Positions 1 to 7,514 of a DNA stretch of 64,000 bases are shown here, one piece after another. The stretch is taken from NCBI RefSeq assembly GCF_016107705.1, contig NZ_JAEHGC010000012.1:1-64000 (forward strand), written 5' to 3'. Below the pieces are notes generated by a model, which was not told the origin of the DNA, ran no database searches, and saw nothing but the letters and a program-made list of their open reading frames with translations. A program made the position numbers and the translations under genes. How positions within the stretch are numbered: the first letter of the stretch is position 1; every line of letters starts with the position of its first letter. This DNA is from Neobacillus cucumis. Its GTDB lineage: Bacteria; Bacillota; Bacilli; Bacillales_B; DSM-18226.

Positions 1-87
1 GCTAACGGGTGCAAGAGTTACAGATTGGGACCGCTGCGGCGATCCCTTTATTATTGCATTAACAGTAAAGGTTTGTTTAATAAGAAC
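1..87 (+). repeat. Dispersed CTAACGGG element, copy 1 (partial)
   Basis: The left motif CTAACGGGTGCAAGAGTT is followed by a GC-rich centre (GACCGCTGCGGCGATC) and a degenerate right arm ending TTTGTTTAATAAG. The window begins inside it, so its left edge is not visible. Same layout as the other copies: left motif, variable hairpin, T-rich stretch, right motif. Confidence 0.7.
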
Positions 88-170
88 AAATACCTCTTGT
101 AATTACTGATACTAATTACAGTAGGTGATTAAGAAATTTTTATGAAAAATAGCTCAGAAATGGTGATAAA

Positions 171-937
171 ATGGAGGAATTTGAACTTATGTTAGAAGAA
201 ATAAGGAATTCAACAATACAGAGGTTGAAAAATTCAAATATACAACTTGACCAAGAAAAATTAAAAAATTTAAGGGCATTATTTCAGAGTTAGTAAGCAT
301 TAGAAATGAGTATGAAGAACAACTTCACCGCTTTCTAACTTTAACGGAAAAGGAAATTGTAAATGTTCAGTATTCAAAAGGCGGAGAAACTATACATAGA
401 GGTTATTATTGTCCAAGTCCTGTTCTATATTTAATTGTTGGGGGACTCAAAAGAGGTAAGCTTTACAAAAGAAAACCTGATTTCGGAAAATACTCTTATG
501 AATACTGCTTTGATTCAAACAACAGACTAATTCTCGTAAAAGGTGTAAATGAATTTACAACTCCATATAGCAATTATAATGAGGAATATTTGCTTTATAA
601 TGATGATATCATTTCTGGAGTAGAGTTTCGCCATACGGGTGACATCGTAGCTGTTTCCCGATGTACTTATAAAAATAATAATATTGTTAAATATGAAAGT
701 AGTGTATGTAGTTTACCGCAGTATGCAGACCTTTATATGGAAGAATACGCTTATGAAAATAATTTGCTTTCCGAGATTATAACATTTGAGGTTACTCCAC
801 GAATTGAAATATACGAAGAACAAAAATATAAGGTAGAGCTTAATAAAAACGGAAAAATAGTTAAGTTAATTGGAGGTTTTATAAAAAATGGGGTCTGGGA
901 AAAGGATCACATTATAAATATAAACCCAAAAAACTAA
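171..937 (+). pseudogene. Hypothetical protein gene, frameshifted
   Basis: An ATG at 171 opens a 40-codon frame (MEEFELMLEEIRNST...) that stops at 291-293. A second frame, open from about 250 to 937 without a good start codon, continues a coherent hydrophilic protein (SIRNEYEEQLHRFLTLTEKE...). The two join most simply by a frameshift in the A/T run near 267-275. The intact protein would be about 250 residues. I do not recognise the family; it has no signal peptide or membrane segment. The first in-frame start of the downstream part is a TTG at 590, too late to be convincing. A natural or assembly frameshift cannot be told apart here. Confidence 0.55.
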
Positions 938-957
938 AAATGAACATTTTGTTCTTC

Positions 958-1067
958 GACAAACGTGGCTTGAGTGTAAGATGTGGACCATAGATTGTTC
1001 CTGTTGGTTTTTGGCATAATGATTGTTTAGTTCAACTAATTTTTGAGGTGGGCAAATTTTGAATAAG
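958..1067 (+). repeat. Dispersed CTAACGGG element, degenerate copy
   Basis: ACAAACGTGGCTTGAGTGTAAGATG matches the left arm in broken form (positions 958-982), and GTTCAACTAATTTTTGAGG with GGCAAATTTTGAATAAGG matches the right arm. The right arm carries the ribosome site and TTG start of the next small gene. Confidence 0.5.
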
Positions 1068-1232
1068 GACTATATTTTCGGTTTTCTTGTTATGTTTGTT
1101 GTTATGATATTAACTAAAGACTTAAATATATTGGATAGTTGGATAATTACGCAAATAGTTAAATTATTACTTGGTTTTATTGCATTAATTATTGCTTCTG
1201 TAATTTTTAAAAAGATTTTTTCCAAAAATTAA
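1059..1232 (+). CDS. Small two-helix membrane protein
   Basis: A TTG start at 1059 lies 8 bases after GAGGTG and gives 57 residues. Residues about 5-19 (IFGFLVMFVVMILT) and 35-51 (KLLLGFIALIIASVIF) are hydrophobic helices, and the tail is basic (KKIFSKN). No family is recognised. The start region overlaps the right arm of a dispersed repeat, which appears to supply both the ribosome site and the TTG. Coding status rests on that start and the clean two-helix pattern; it is below most gene-finder size limits. Confidence 0.5.
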   Translation: MNKDYIFGFLVMFVVMILTKDLNILDSWIITQIVKLLLGFIALIIASVIFKKIFSKN

Positions 1233-1245
1233 TAAATTTCTACTT

Positions 1246-1332
1246 GAGCTAACGGGGGCTTATGTTGAAGAATAGGGGCTGCTTCGGCAGCCCCTGTTCT
1301 TGTTCCACTAAATGGGCAGGGTAGTGGAAAAG
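1246..1332 (+). repeat. Dispersed CTAACGGG element with UUCG hairpin
   Basis: The left motif GCTAACGGGGGCTTATGTTG, then a perfect 8-bp stem at 1275-1294 (GGGGCTGC / GCAGCCCC) with a TTCG loop closed by C-G, then TGTTCTTGTTCCACTAAATGG and GGCAGGGTAGTGG. The centre is a textbook stable tetraloop followed by a T-rich run, so it can act as a terminator. Confidence 0.8.
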
Positions 1333-1390
1333 GATAAAAGAAAAACCACTCCCTAAATTTAATTTGAAATAATGTATTTTTCCTTTTAAA

Positions 1391-1424
1391 AAAATAAAAA
1401 GACCACTCAAGTAACCGAGTAGTC
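1391..1424 (-). terminator. Terminator of the DUF1657 gene
   Basis: Read on the minus strand, GACTACTC pairs with GAGTGGTC and is followed by TTTTTATTTTTTT. A second inverted repeat (CAAAGGAGG / CCTCCTTTG, 1430-1456) lies between it and the stop codon. Confidence 0.7.
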
Positions 1425-1495
1425 AAAGGCAAAGGAGGAGGGTTACACCTCCTTTGAGAATTTATGCGGTTCCTTAGTAATTGCCACAAATATAA

Positions 1496-1702
1496 TTATT
1501 GTTGATTGTACTGTGGTTCTTCAGCTTGAATTTCTTGAAGACGTGGTTCAAGGCTATTAAGAACTGATTGTGTTTGTTGAGCAGCCTGTTGATAAAGTTG
1601 CTTTGCATTTTGGTTATCAGTTGCTAAAGCAAAGGTTTCAAAGCTTGCCTGAGCACTTTTTAAACTTGCTAAAGCGGTTTGAACTTGTTTTCCAACTGTC
1701 AT
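1496..1702 (-). CDS. DUF1657 domain-containing protein
   Basis: 68 residues, the normal size for DUF1657 proteins, with the family's typical start (MTVGKQVQTALASLKSAQAS), the QAKQLYQQAAQQTQ-like middle and the end LEPRLQEIQAEEPQYNQQ. It should form a small helical hairpin rich in Gln and Ala. Ribosome site AGAGGTCTC precedes the ATG. Family members occur in spore formers, often near spoVA-type genes, but no such genes are next to it here, so a sporulation role is family inference only. It is monocistronic with its own terminator. Confidence 0.85.
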   Translation of the reverse strand: MTVGKQVQTALASLKSAQASFETFALATDNQNAKQLYQQAAQQTQSVLNSLEPRLQEIQAEEPQYNQQ

Positions 1703-1802
1703 TTTGAGACCTCTTTTCGTAAAAATAAAATAACATAAATAGTATGTGTAAAATGATTAACTTAACACGCACATCGAAAATAAAGTGCAATAAGAGAGGT
1801 AC

Positions 1803-1915
1803 TTGTTCCACTAACGGGTGCTTGAGTACAAGATGGGGTTCCGGCAGATAAGAAATCTAATGATCGCTACGGCAATCATTTTTCTTGTTTAACAAACGAG
1901 TGAAAAAAGGTTTCA
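1803..1915 (+). repeat. Dispersed CTAACGGG element abutting a truncated gene
   Basis: CCACTAACGGGTGCTTGAGT, a centre with TGATCGCTACGGCAATCA, then TTTTTCTTGTTTAACAAACG. The DUF4362 reading frame opens directly at the right edge of this copy. Confidence 0.75.
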
Positions 1916-2285
1916 GGGTAAAAATGAAGAAATAATATATAACAAATTTATATTTGTAAGCAAACAAGACGGTATAGAGAATTTAACAAGGCTTAAATCT
2001 TTTATTCAAAATGTGAGTAAAGGAAAAAAAGATAATATACGGGTAGTTTCATATACAAAAGAAGGCGACCCTATAATCAGTGATATAACATTTAATGTCG
2101 AAATTCTGGAAGTGAAAAGTGACAATACTAGAGACGAATTTGGAGATAAAACAATTAAGACAATACAGTGCAAAACTGTCGAGGTTATAAAAAATGAAAG
2201 TAACAAGGATGAATATGTTTTAACAGGTTGTTCAGGTTATGAAGTAGCTTATTATTTAGGAATAGATAATGATCGAGTTAAATAG
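1899..2285 (+). pseudogene. DUF4362 protein, 5' end missing
   Basis: The frame is open from the end of a repeat copy to the stop at 2283-2285. It reads IRVVSYTKEGDPIISDI and later NTRDEFGDKTIKTIQCKTVE, typical of DUF4362 proteins, which are usually secreted lipoproteins of roughly 130-150 residues. The signal peptide and lipobox are absent and no start codon with a ribosome site is present; the GTG at 2013 has none. The upstream DNA is repeat sequence instead. I read it as a gene cut at its 5' end at the repeat junction. Confidence 0.65.
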
Positions 2286-2289
2286 TTGG

Positions 2290-2330
2290 GGTTCTTCAAC
2301 AAACCGGTGCTTTGCATTAACAATGAGCAA
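2290..2330 (+). repeat. Dispersed element, left-arm fragment
   Basis: TTCTTCAACAAACCGGTGCT followed by TTGCATTAAC is a degenerate left motif. A right-arm-like piece (ACTAACTGGTTAGTGCAAG) follows at about 2454-2472, just before the next gene's ribosome site. Confidence 0.45.
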
Positions 2331-2488
2331 GGCATTTCCATTTTTAAGTAAAGGTCAGGATAGTAAAATAAAGGATTGGATTTATATGGTGAAGTTTAAA
2401 TGGGTGGCAGTAAATAATGGGAGCAATTGTCTTAAAGGGGTAGTCACTTTTTTACTAACTGGTTAGTGCAAGAAAAAGGGGAGTTATT

Positions 2489-2722
2489 TTGTTAAAAGTT
2501 CTATGTTCTGTTTTATCAATAGTTACTTTTTTATTTACTTCTTATGGACTAATTACGAAAAACTTTGAGTTTAACTTCATTATGATCTTTCTCTTAGGTC
2601 TAACAATCTTAATTATGGGGTTAGAGGAATTTCGAAAAGAGCGAAAAATGTATGGTTGGCTAATGGTTGTTGTTTTCTTATTTTCATTATTCGTATCCAT
2701 TCAAAGCTTTTTATTGAACTAA
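2489..2722 (+). CDS. DUF3953-like small membrane protein
   Basis: 77 residues from a TTG start 8 bases after AAAAGGGGAG. Three hydrophobic segments (about 5-22, 29-44, 55-75) are separated by the basic loop GLEEFRKERKMYGW, which resembles DUF3953 proteins of Bacillus. Function is unknown. The start region follows a right-arm fragment of the dispersed repeat, as with the small gene at 1059-1232. The family call comes from the loop motif and size. Confidence 0.6.
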   Translation: MLKVLCSVLSIVTFLFTSYGLITKNFEFNFIMIFLLGLTILIMGLEEFRKERKMYGWLMVVVFLFSLFVSIQSFLLN

Positions 2723-2802
2723 AGAATTCCAACCAAGGCGCATGAAAACGTGTAAACCTGCACATAAAGTTTAGGCAGTGAATTTAACGCCAGTGCTTTC
2801 AA

Positions 2803-2834
2803 ATTAAAAAAGGAACCACGATTTTGCGATTCCT
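2803..2834 (-). terminator. Terminator of the COG4705 gene
   Basis: On the minus strand AGGAATCGC pairs with GTGGTTCCT around an AAAATC loop and is followed by TTTTTTAATTT, just past the stop codon. Confidence 0.75.
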
Positions 2835-2841
2835 AAGATTT

Positions 2842-4047
2842 TTATTTATTTACTCTGTTAATGATACTAAGCGAATTGCTCAGTGCAGATTTGCTCTTGC
2901 TGGCATCTGGGTTTGATGAACGTACCGATGCTAATACAACGTCAATTGTACCATCAATTTTAGTCCATGTTGTGCCATCTATTTTTCTAAGCTTGGCTTC
3001 TGATGTATCCCATTGATGTTCCAAATTGTCTGCACTGTTTTTCGCAGAAGTAAAGTTATCAGCGTTTACATCATTTAGAATATCACTTTCAATTTTAATA
3101 AAATCTGTTAATTGTCCAGCTAATGTAGTTTGGGAAGCAGTGGATTGTGATGCTAGGTCATTACTACGCCATACATAGCCGCCTACACCAACAACTAAGA
3201 AAATACATAGTGCCAAAATGGTTTGAACCAAAACATTTTTCTTACTTTCATTTGTTTGCTTAGTTTCGGTTGTTTCACTTTTAGCCGTTATATCAATTTT
3301 TGAAACAGCAAGAAAAATGATGATTGCTAAAATAGCGATAAGAAAAATGACACTAGTAACGGTTGTCCCCAAGCCTAACCCGCCATTAACTTTCGGTTGT
3401 GAAAGATAGTCCCCTAAGGATGCTCCAAGCGGGCGAGTAAGAATATACGCAATCCAAAATGCTAATACCCCATCCAGTTTCAAAAACTTCCATGCTAAAA
3501 ATACACAAGCATTGATAATAATAACGGTTATTCCTGTGTTTAGATAACCAAAACCGAGTTGTTCGGAATATAAATCGCCAACTGCTGTTCCAAGTGCAAA
3601 TGTGAAAAGAATGGTCAGCCAATAGAAAACTTCTCTTTTTCTTGTGAAAATTGAATGGATCGAAAGTGTTTTTTCACTAAGATACCAAAAAAGAAAAGTT
3701 AATCCTAGCAAGACGGAGAAAACTGCAGTACTAAGCTCAAGAGGGACTCCCATTCCGTCTGTCAAATTATCAGTTACCAACGTTCCAAATACGCTGATAA
3801 GAACAACCGTTAACCAATAAATGCTCGGAACATATTTCGTTGTTCTGAATTGAAGATATAATAAAATGAAAAAACCTATTCCCAATATTATGGTAGTGTT
3901 AGTTAAACCCAATCCAAGGTTGAAATTTAGGAAATCAGCGAATGTTTCACCGACTGTTGTGCATAAAACTTTGATGATCCAGAAGAAAATCGTAACTTCA
4001 GGTACCTTGCTAAGTAATATTTTCAATTTATCTTGGTTTGTTTGCAT
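2842..4047 (-). CDS. COG4705 membrane protein with C-terminal extension
   Basis: 401 residues, starting ATG after AAAGGAAATTC. The first ~255 residues hold repeated membrane segments with the internally repeated signature of COG4705, including VGETFADFLNFNLGLG (about 32-47), VGDLYSEQLGFGYLNTG (about 156-172) and LGASLGDYLSQPKVNGGLGL (about 207-226). Each motif ends in a Gly-rich turn after an acidic residue. After a hydrophilic linker there is one further helix (about 273-292) and a ~105-residue region, probably outside the cell, rich in Ser, Asp and Asn. The transport function is not established. The gene is divergent from a Zur-controlled zinc-binding lipoprotein, but the Zur box sits nearer the other gene, so a zinc link is speculative. 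Confidence 0.75.
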   Translation of the reverse strand: MQTNQDKLKILLSKVPEVTIFFWIIKVLCTTVGETFADFLNFNLGLGLTNTTIILGIGFFILLYLQFRTTKYVPSIYWLTVVLISVFGTLVTDNLTDGMGVPLELSTAVFSVLLGLTFLFWYLSEKTLSIHSIFTRKREVFYWLTILFTFALGTAVGDLYSEQLGFGYLNTGITVIIINACVFLAWKFLKLDGVLAFWIAYILTRPLGASLGDYLSQPKVNGGLGLGTTVTSVIFLIAILAIIIFLAVSKIDITAKSETTETKQTNESKKNVLVQTILALCIFLVVGVGGYVWRSNDLASQSTASQTTLAGQLTDFIKIESDILNDVNADNFTSAKNSADNLEHQWDTSEAKLRKIDGTTWTKIDGTIDVVLASVRSSNPDASKSKSALSNSLSIINRVNK

Positions 4048-4238
4048 ATAGAATTTCCTTTCTTTACAGTGGTTACTCGCAAATTATTGGCATTACAGAT
4101 GTTGTTTGTCTCTACTATATTAGGAAAAGGGAGGCTATTTATTAAAAACGGATAAATATTAACTGAAGTGTTCATTAAATAAGGGATATTTTTCTTTATG
4201 CAAGTCTATTAAATTAGTTCCATTAAAATAAATTTAAT

Positions 4239-4267
4239 TTGACATATATAAATTATCGTTATAAGAT
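4239..4267 (+). promoter_or_regulatory. SigA-type promoter of the zinc-binding lipoprotein gene
   Basis: TTGACA at 4239-4244 and TAAGAT at 4262-4267 are separated by 17 bases. The Zur-like palindrome begins 4 bases after the -10 box and would cover the transcription start. Confidence 0.65.
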
Positions 4268-4270
4268 ACA

Positions 4271-4291
4271 ATTCGTAATAGTTACGATTTA
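4271..4291. promoter_or_regulatory. Zur operator
   Basis: ATTCGTAATAGTTACGATTT reads on the other strand AAATCGTAACTATTACGAAT, matching the Bacillus Zur box (AAATCGTAA-N3-TTACGATTT) in both half-sites apart from the outermost bases. A further half-site, AAATCGTAATGATT, lies at 4336-4349. Confidence 0.85.
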
Positions 4292-4382
4292 TAAATCCTA
4301 TTAAACTTTAATAATACCAAATAATTATTTAACTTAAATCGTAATGATTCCAAATTATTTTATTTTGGAGGAAAAAGAGAAC

Positions 4383-5318
4383 ATGAAAAAATTTGCATGT
4401 CCATTTATTATTTTTGTTTTGTTATTAAGTGGCTGCACAAATGCAGTTAAGACAAATGGTGAAAAAGCTAGTGATGGCACAAAAAAACTACAAATTGTCA
4501 CTACATTCTATCCAATGTATTATTTTGCCCAAAAGGTGGCTGGTAACTCTGCGAATGTTGAACTGCTAATACCAAATGGAGTGGAACCACATGATTGGGA
4601 GCCATCTACTAAGGACATGGAAAAAATACAAGATGCAGATGTTTTTATCTACAATAGCCGCTACTTTGAGACATGGACAGATAAAGTTTTAAGCAGTATT
4701 GACCAATCTAACTTAAAAATCATAGAAGCTTCAAAGGGAATTAATTTGATTAATGGAATCTCAGAGGAAGAGGAGAATCAAAAAGCAAGTGCATCTTCCA
4801 AAGACCCACATGTTTGGCTTTCTCCTGTTTTAGCCGAACAAGAGGTTGAAAACATTGCACAAGCATTAGAGCAGAAAGATCCCAAAAATAAAGAGAAATA
4901 TGAAAAAAATGCTTCGGCTTTTAAATCACAGCTAGTTGATTTGGATCATTTATACAAAGAAACAATTGATAAGGCGAAGAAAAAAGAATTTGTTACACAA
5001 CATGCAGCATTTGGATATTTAGCAAAACAATACGGTTTAACTCAAATCTCAATCGCAGGATTATCCCCTGATGTAGAACCAACTCTTGGAAAATTAGCAG
5101 AATTGGCCGATTTGACCAAAAAGAAAAATATTAAGATCATTTATTTTGAGGGACTAACTTCTTCAAAAGTGGCTCAAACCCTAGCTAATGAAATTGGTGC
5201 TAAAACAGAAGTATTAAACCCACTAGAAGGATTAACGAAAGATGAACAAGAAAAAGGTCTTGACTATTTTGGTGTCATGAAAAAGAATCTTGAGGCATTA
5301 AAGTTATCCATAGATTAA
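4383..5318 (+). CDS. znuA: Zinc ABC transporter substrate-binding lipoprotein
   Basis: 311 residues. The ATG at 4383, after TTTGGAGG, gives a proper lipoprotein signal (MKKFACPFIIFVLLLSGC) with lipobox LSGC; the ATG at 4344 would bury it. The fold is the cluster A-I metal-binding type with the expected ligands: His in GVEPHDWEPS, His in DPHVWLSP, His in VTQHAAFGY and an acidic residue near IIYFEGLTSS. The His-rich loop of many ZnuA/AdcA proteins is only a short acidic stretch here (SEEEENQKAS). No permease or ATPase gene is adjacent, so it must work with subunits encoded elsewhere. The Zur box supports zinc over manganese as substrate. Confidence 0.88.
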   Translation: MKKFACPFIIFVLLLSGCTNAVKTNGEKASDGTKKLQIVTTFYPMYYFAQKVAGNSANVELLIPNGVEPHDWEPSTKDMEKIQDADVFIYNSRYFETWTDKVLSSIDQSNLKIIEASKGINLINGISEEEENQKASASSKDPHVWLSPVLAEQEVENIAQALEQKDPKNKEKYEKNASAFKSQLVDLDHLYKETIDKAKKKEFVTQHAAFGYLAKQYGLTQISIAGLSPDVEPTLGKLAELADLTKKKNIKIIYFEGLTSSKVAQTLANEIGAKTEVLNPLEGLTKDEQEKGLDYFGVMKKNLEALKLSID

Positions 5319-5333
5319 CATTAAGCGAGGATC

Positions 5334-5357
5334 AAGCTGCCATATGGCGGCTTTTTG
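5334..5357 (+). terminator. Terminator after the zinc-binding lipoprotein gene
   Basis: AAGCTGCC / GGCGGCTT stem with an ATAT loop followed by TTT. Confidence 0.75.
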
Positions 5358-5471
5358 ATATGTTTCGGCAATCCTTATTTTTGTGTACTGAGGAAATAGA
5401 CTTGCATTTATTAATGGACTAATATTTAATGAAATTGTTTGCAAAAGTTCAATGAAAAGAGGTTACATAAT

Positions 5472-6437
5472 TTGAAAGCACTCGTATTTAATACATATGG
5501 CGGTCCGGAAGTCCTGGAATATCGTGAAATAATGGATCCTGTCATTGGTTCGAATCAAATACTTGTAAGAATGAAAGCAATTGGGCTAAACTTTGCCGAT
5601 ATTTATAGAAGGAAAGGGAATTATCATCTTGCGGGGGAGCCTCCCTATATTTTAGGTTATGAAGGAGCAGGAATTGTAGAAAAGGTAGGAGCAGAAGTGC
5701 AAGGCATAAGCTCAGGAGATCGTATTGCATTTGCAGATGTTCCATTTGCCAATGCAGAGCTAGTAGCTGTTCCATATGAAAAATTGATTCCTCTGCCGGA
5801 ATCAGTTTCATTTGAGCAGGCTGCATCTGTACTACTTCAAGGGCTAACTGCACATTATCTTACACGGGACAGCTATGCTGTAAAAAAGAATGATGTTACC
5901 TTAGTACACGCAGCAGCTGGAGGTGTCGGACAGATTCTAGTTCAAATTGTAAAGCTTCTTGGTGGTAAGGTAATCGGTTTAACATCTTCCATGGAAAAAG
6001 TTGAAGTAACAAAGAAGGCTGGTGCGGATTTCGTTGCTCTATATAAGGATGACTGGAAACAGAAAGTACTGGAGGTAACGAACGGCAAAGGGGTAGATGT
6101 TGTTTATGAGTCGGTAGGTTCCACACTCATGGACAGCTTTGCCGTAACACGCATCGGGGGCACGGTTGTATTTTATGGCATGGCAGGTGGAGATCCTGCT
6201 CAAGTTGATCCTCGCATGCTGATGGATGCATCAAAAACTCTGACTGGGGGAGACCTTTGGAATGTTCTCACTTCTATGGAAGAACGAATCGCTCGATCAA
6301 ACGAGCTATTCAGATGGGTAGAAGAAGGGAAATTAAAAGTATCAGAACCTACAACGTTTGCGTTGAAAGATGGACAAGAAGCACACCGATATCTAGAAAG
6401 CCGAAAAAGTACGGGTAAGATCTTATTAATCCCATAG
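5472..6437 (+). CDS. Quinone oxidoreductase (MDR superfamily)
   Basis: 321 residues from a TTG at 5472, chosen because it follows AAAGAGG and gives the family start MKALVFNTYGGPEVLEY; the longer frame from 5439 lacks a ribosome site. The N-terminal GroES-like domain has LGYEGAGIVEKVG. The NAD(P)-binding Rossmann motif is AAAGGVGQILVQIVKLLGG (about 152-170). There are no structural or catalytic zinc Cys clusters, which fits the NADPH:quinone reductase (Qor) branch rather than zinc alcohol dehydrogenases. It is probably monocistronic. The substrate cannot be read from sequence. Confidence 0.85.
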   Translation: MKALVFNTYGGPEVLEYREIMDPVIGSNQILVRMKAIGLNFADIYRRKGNYHLAGEPPYILGYEGAGIVEKVGAEVQGISSGDRIAFADVPFANAELVAVPYEKLIPLPESVSFEQAASVLLQGLTAHYLTRDSYAVKKNDVTLVHAAAGGVGQILVQIVKLLGGKVIGLTSSMEKVEVTKKAGADFVALYKDDWKQKVLEVTNGKGVDVVYESVGSTLMDSFAVTRIGGTVVFYGMAGGDPAQVDPRMLMDASKTLTGGDLWNVLTSMEERIARSNELFRWVEEGKLKVSEPTTFALKDGQEAHRYLESRKSTGKILLIP

Positions 6438-6811
6438 TAGACACAAGCGAAATGCAGGCACCTCAGATATTTGAAATCTTCAATATATACAGGCTAATAC
6501 CTTAGTTGACACGCCTTGATGAATTGGATGATTTTGGGGTTATGAATATATATGCGTTACATTTATTCTAACATACAGAACAAAAAATACCCCAATTACA
6601 TATGCTAATAATAGGTGATACACCAAAAAAAGACCGTGACTGGTTCACACGGTCTAAAAAATAAGTCTAGAAGTGTATGATTAATCCATCCGCGTCGCTA
6701 AACAAAGGGTGGATTTTTCTTTTGATGTTACTTCGATGTTTCCCATTTAAACACCTACCAATATATTTAGACTTTAATGAAGGATATTGATCCCCGTCCC
6801 AATAGTCTGAA
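6438..6811. other. Intergenic region with a bidirectional terminator
   Basis: There is no coding frame with a ribosome site. It contains the strong hairpin at 6624-6662 and, around 6690-6720, a shorter imperfect hairpin with T-runs. Both neighbouring genes converge here. Confidence 0.6.
6624..6662. terminator. Bidirectional terminator
   Basis: AGACCGTG / CACGGTCT is flanked by A-run and T-run on both sides, between two convergent genes. Confidence 0.85.
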
Positions 6812-7480
6812 TTAATGAGATACCTGAATGGTTTTTATATGCTCTAAATTCCAGACCACTGTTTCACCTTCATCTGTTATCAAGGTTGCTTGGTGCTCTT
6901 GTACTTTTTCGAGCAAGCCTATTTTTTCGGGGTGGTCTCCATCATCCAGAATTACCAGTCGATTTTCTAACTTTTTCAACTGGACATCAAAACTTCTAGC
7001 ATATGGGCTTGATACTGATTTAAGAAGTTGGTTTTGTTTGTCCAGCTTATAAGGAGTTCTACCTGGCTGATAAGGAATGAGCCATTTTAAATGGTTCATC
7101 GATATAAACATCGTTTTGTAGGCAGGTGAGTGAAAAACAACATAATCGTTCATAATGTTGGTTATATAACCACTAATGGTTTTTTCTCCTGAAACATATG
7201 CCTTAACGAATAATCCTTTAGCGTTCTTTAATATTTGGCGATAGGAAATTACCTCTGTATCAATGGGTTTTTCTGAAGGAGGGTCGCAAGAGAGATCTTC
7301 TTCGATAAAATTAATTTCTTTCACTCTTTGTACTTGAACGAATGGAATATAGAGAAAGGTATGGGTACATTCATTATACATTACAAGGATGTCTAAGCCG
7401 GAATCAATTAAGATTCCTCTGTGAAAAATTCCTCCTGTTATCTCCACCTCAATATTTTTTTCAATGAAATCTAAAAGCAT
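6812..7480 (-). CDS. Three-repeat SH3-like (DUF2642-type) protein
   Basis: 222 soluble residues starting ATG after AAAGGTGAATTAAA. The sequence divides into three related ~55-residue blocks (about 3-58, 85-137, 165-220). Each has a beta-rich pattern: charged start, GxI turn, V/Y-rich strand, then an aromatic or Ile-rich strand ending H/V-xx-I, for example FLYIPFVQVQRVKEI, MFISMNHLKWLI and VVWNLEHIKTIQ. This resembles DUF2642 spore-associated proteins, which carry one such domain. It lies 34 bases after the ArsB-like gene on the same strand and is probably co-transcribed with it. Function is unknown. Confidence 0.55.
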   Translation of the reverse strand: MLLDFIEKNIEVEITGGIFHRGILIDSGLDILVMYNECTHTFLYIPFVQVQRVKEINFIEEDLSCDPPSEKPIDTEVISYRQILKNAKGLFVKAYVSGEKTISGYITNIMNDYVVFHSPAYKTMFISMNHLKWLIPYQPGRTPYKLDKQNQLLKSVSSPYARSFDVQLKKLENRLVILDDGDHPEKIGLLEKVQEHQATLITDEGETVVWNLEHIKTIQVSH

Positions 7481-7514
7481 TTTAATTCACCTTTATTCTC
7501 CTTTTTAAAAAGGT

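Noticed and set aside
1229..1489. 86-residue minus-strand open frame
   Set aside because: It runs through the repeat and two hairpins, has no ribosome site and an unnatural Pro/Phe-rich composition.
2269..2466. 65-residue plus-strand open frame
   Set aside because: It overlaps the DUF4362 remnant and repeat pieces and lacks a ribosome site.
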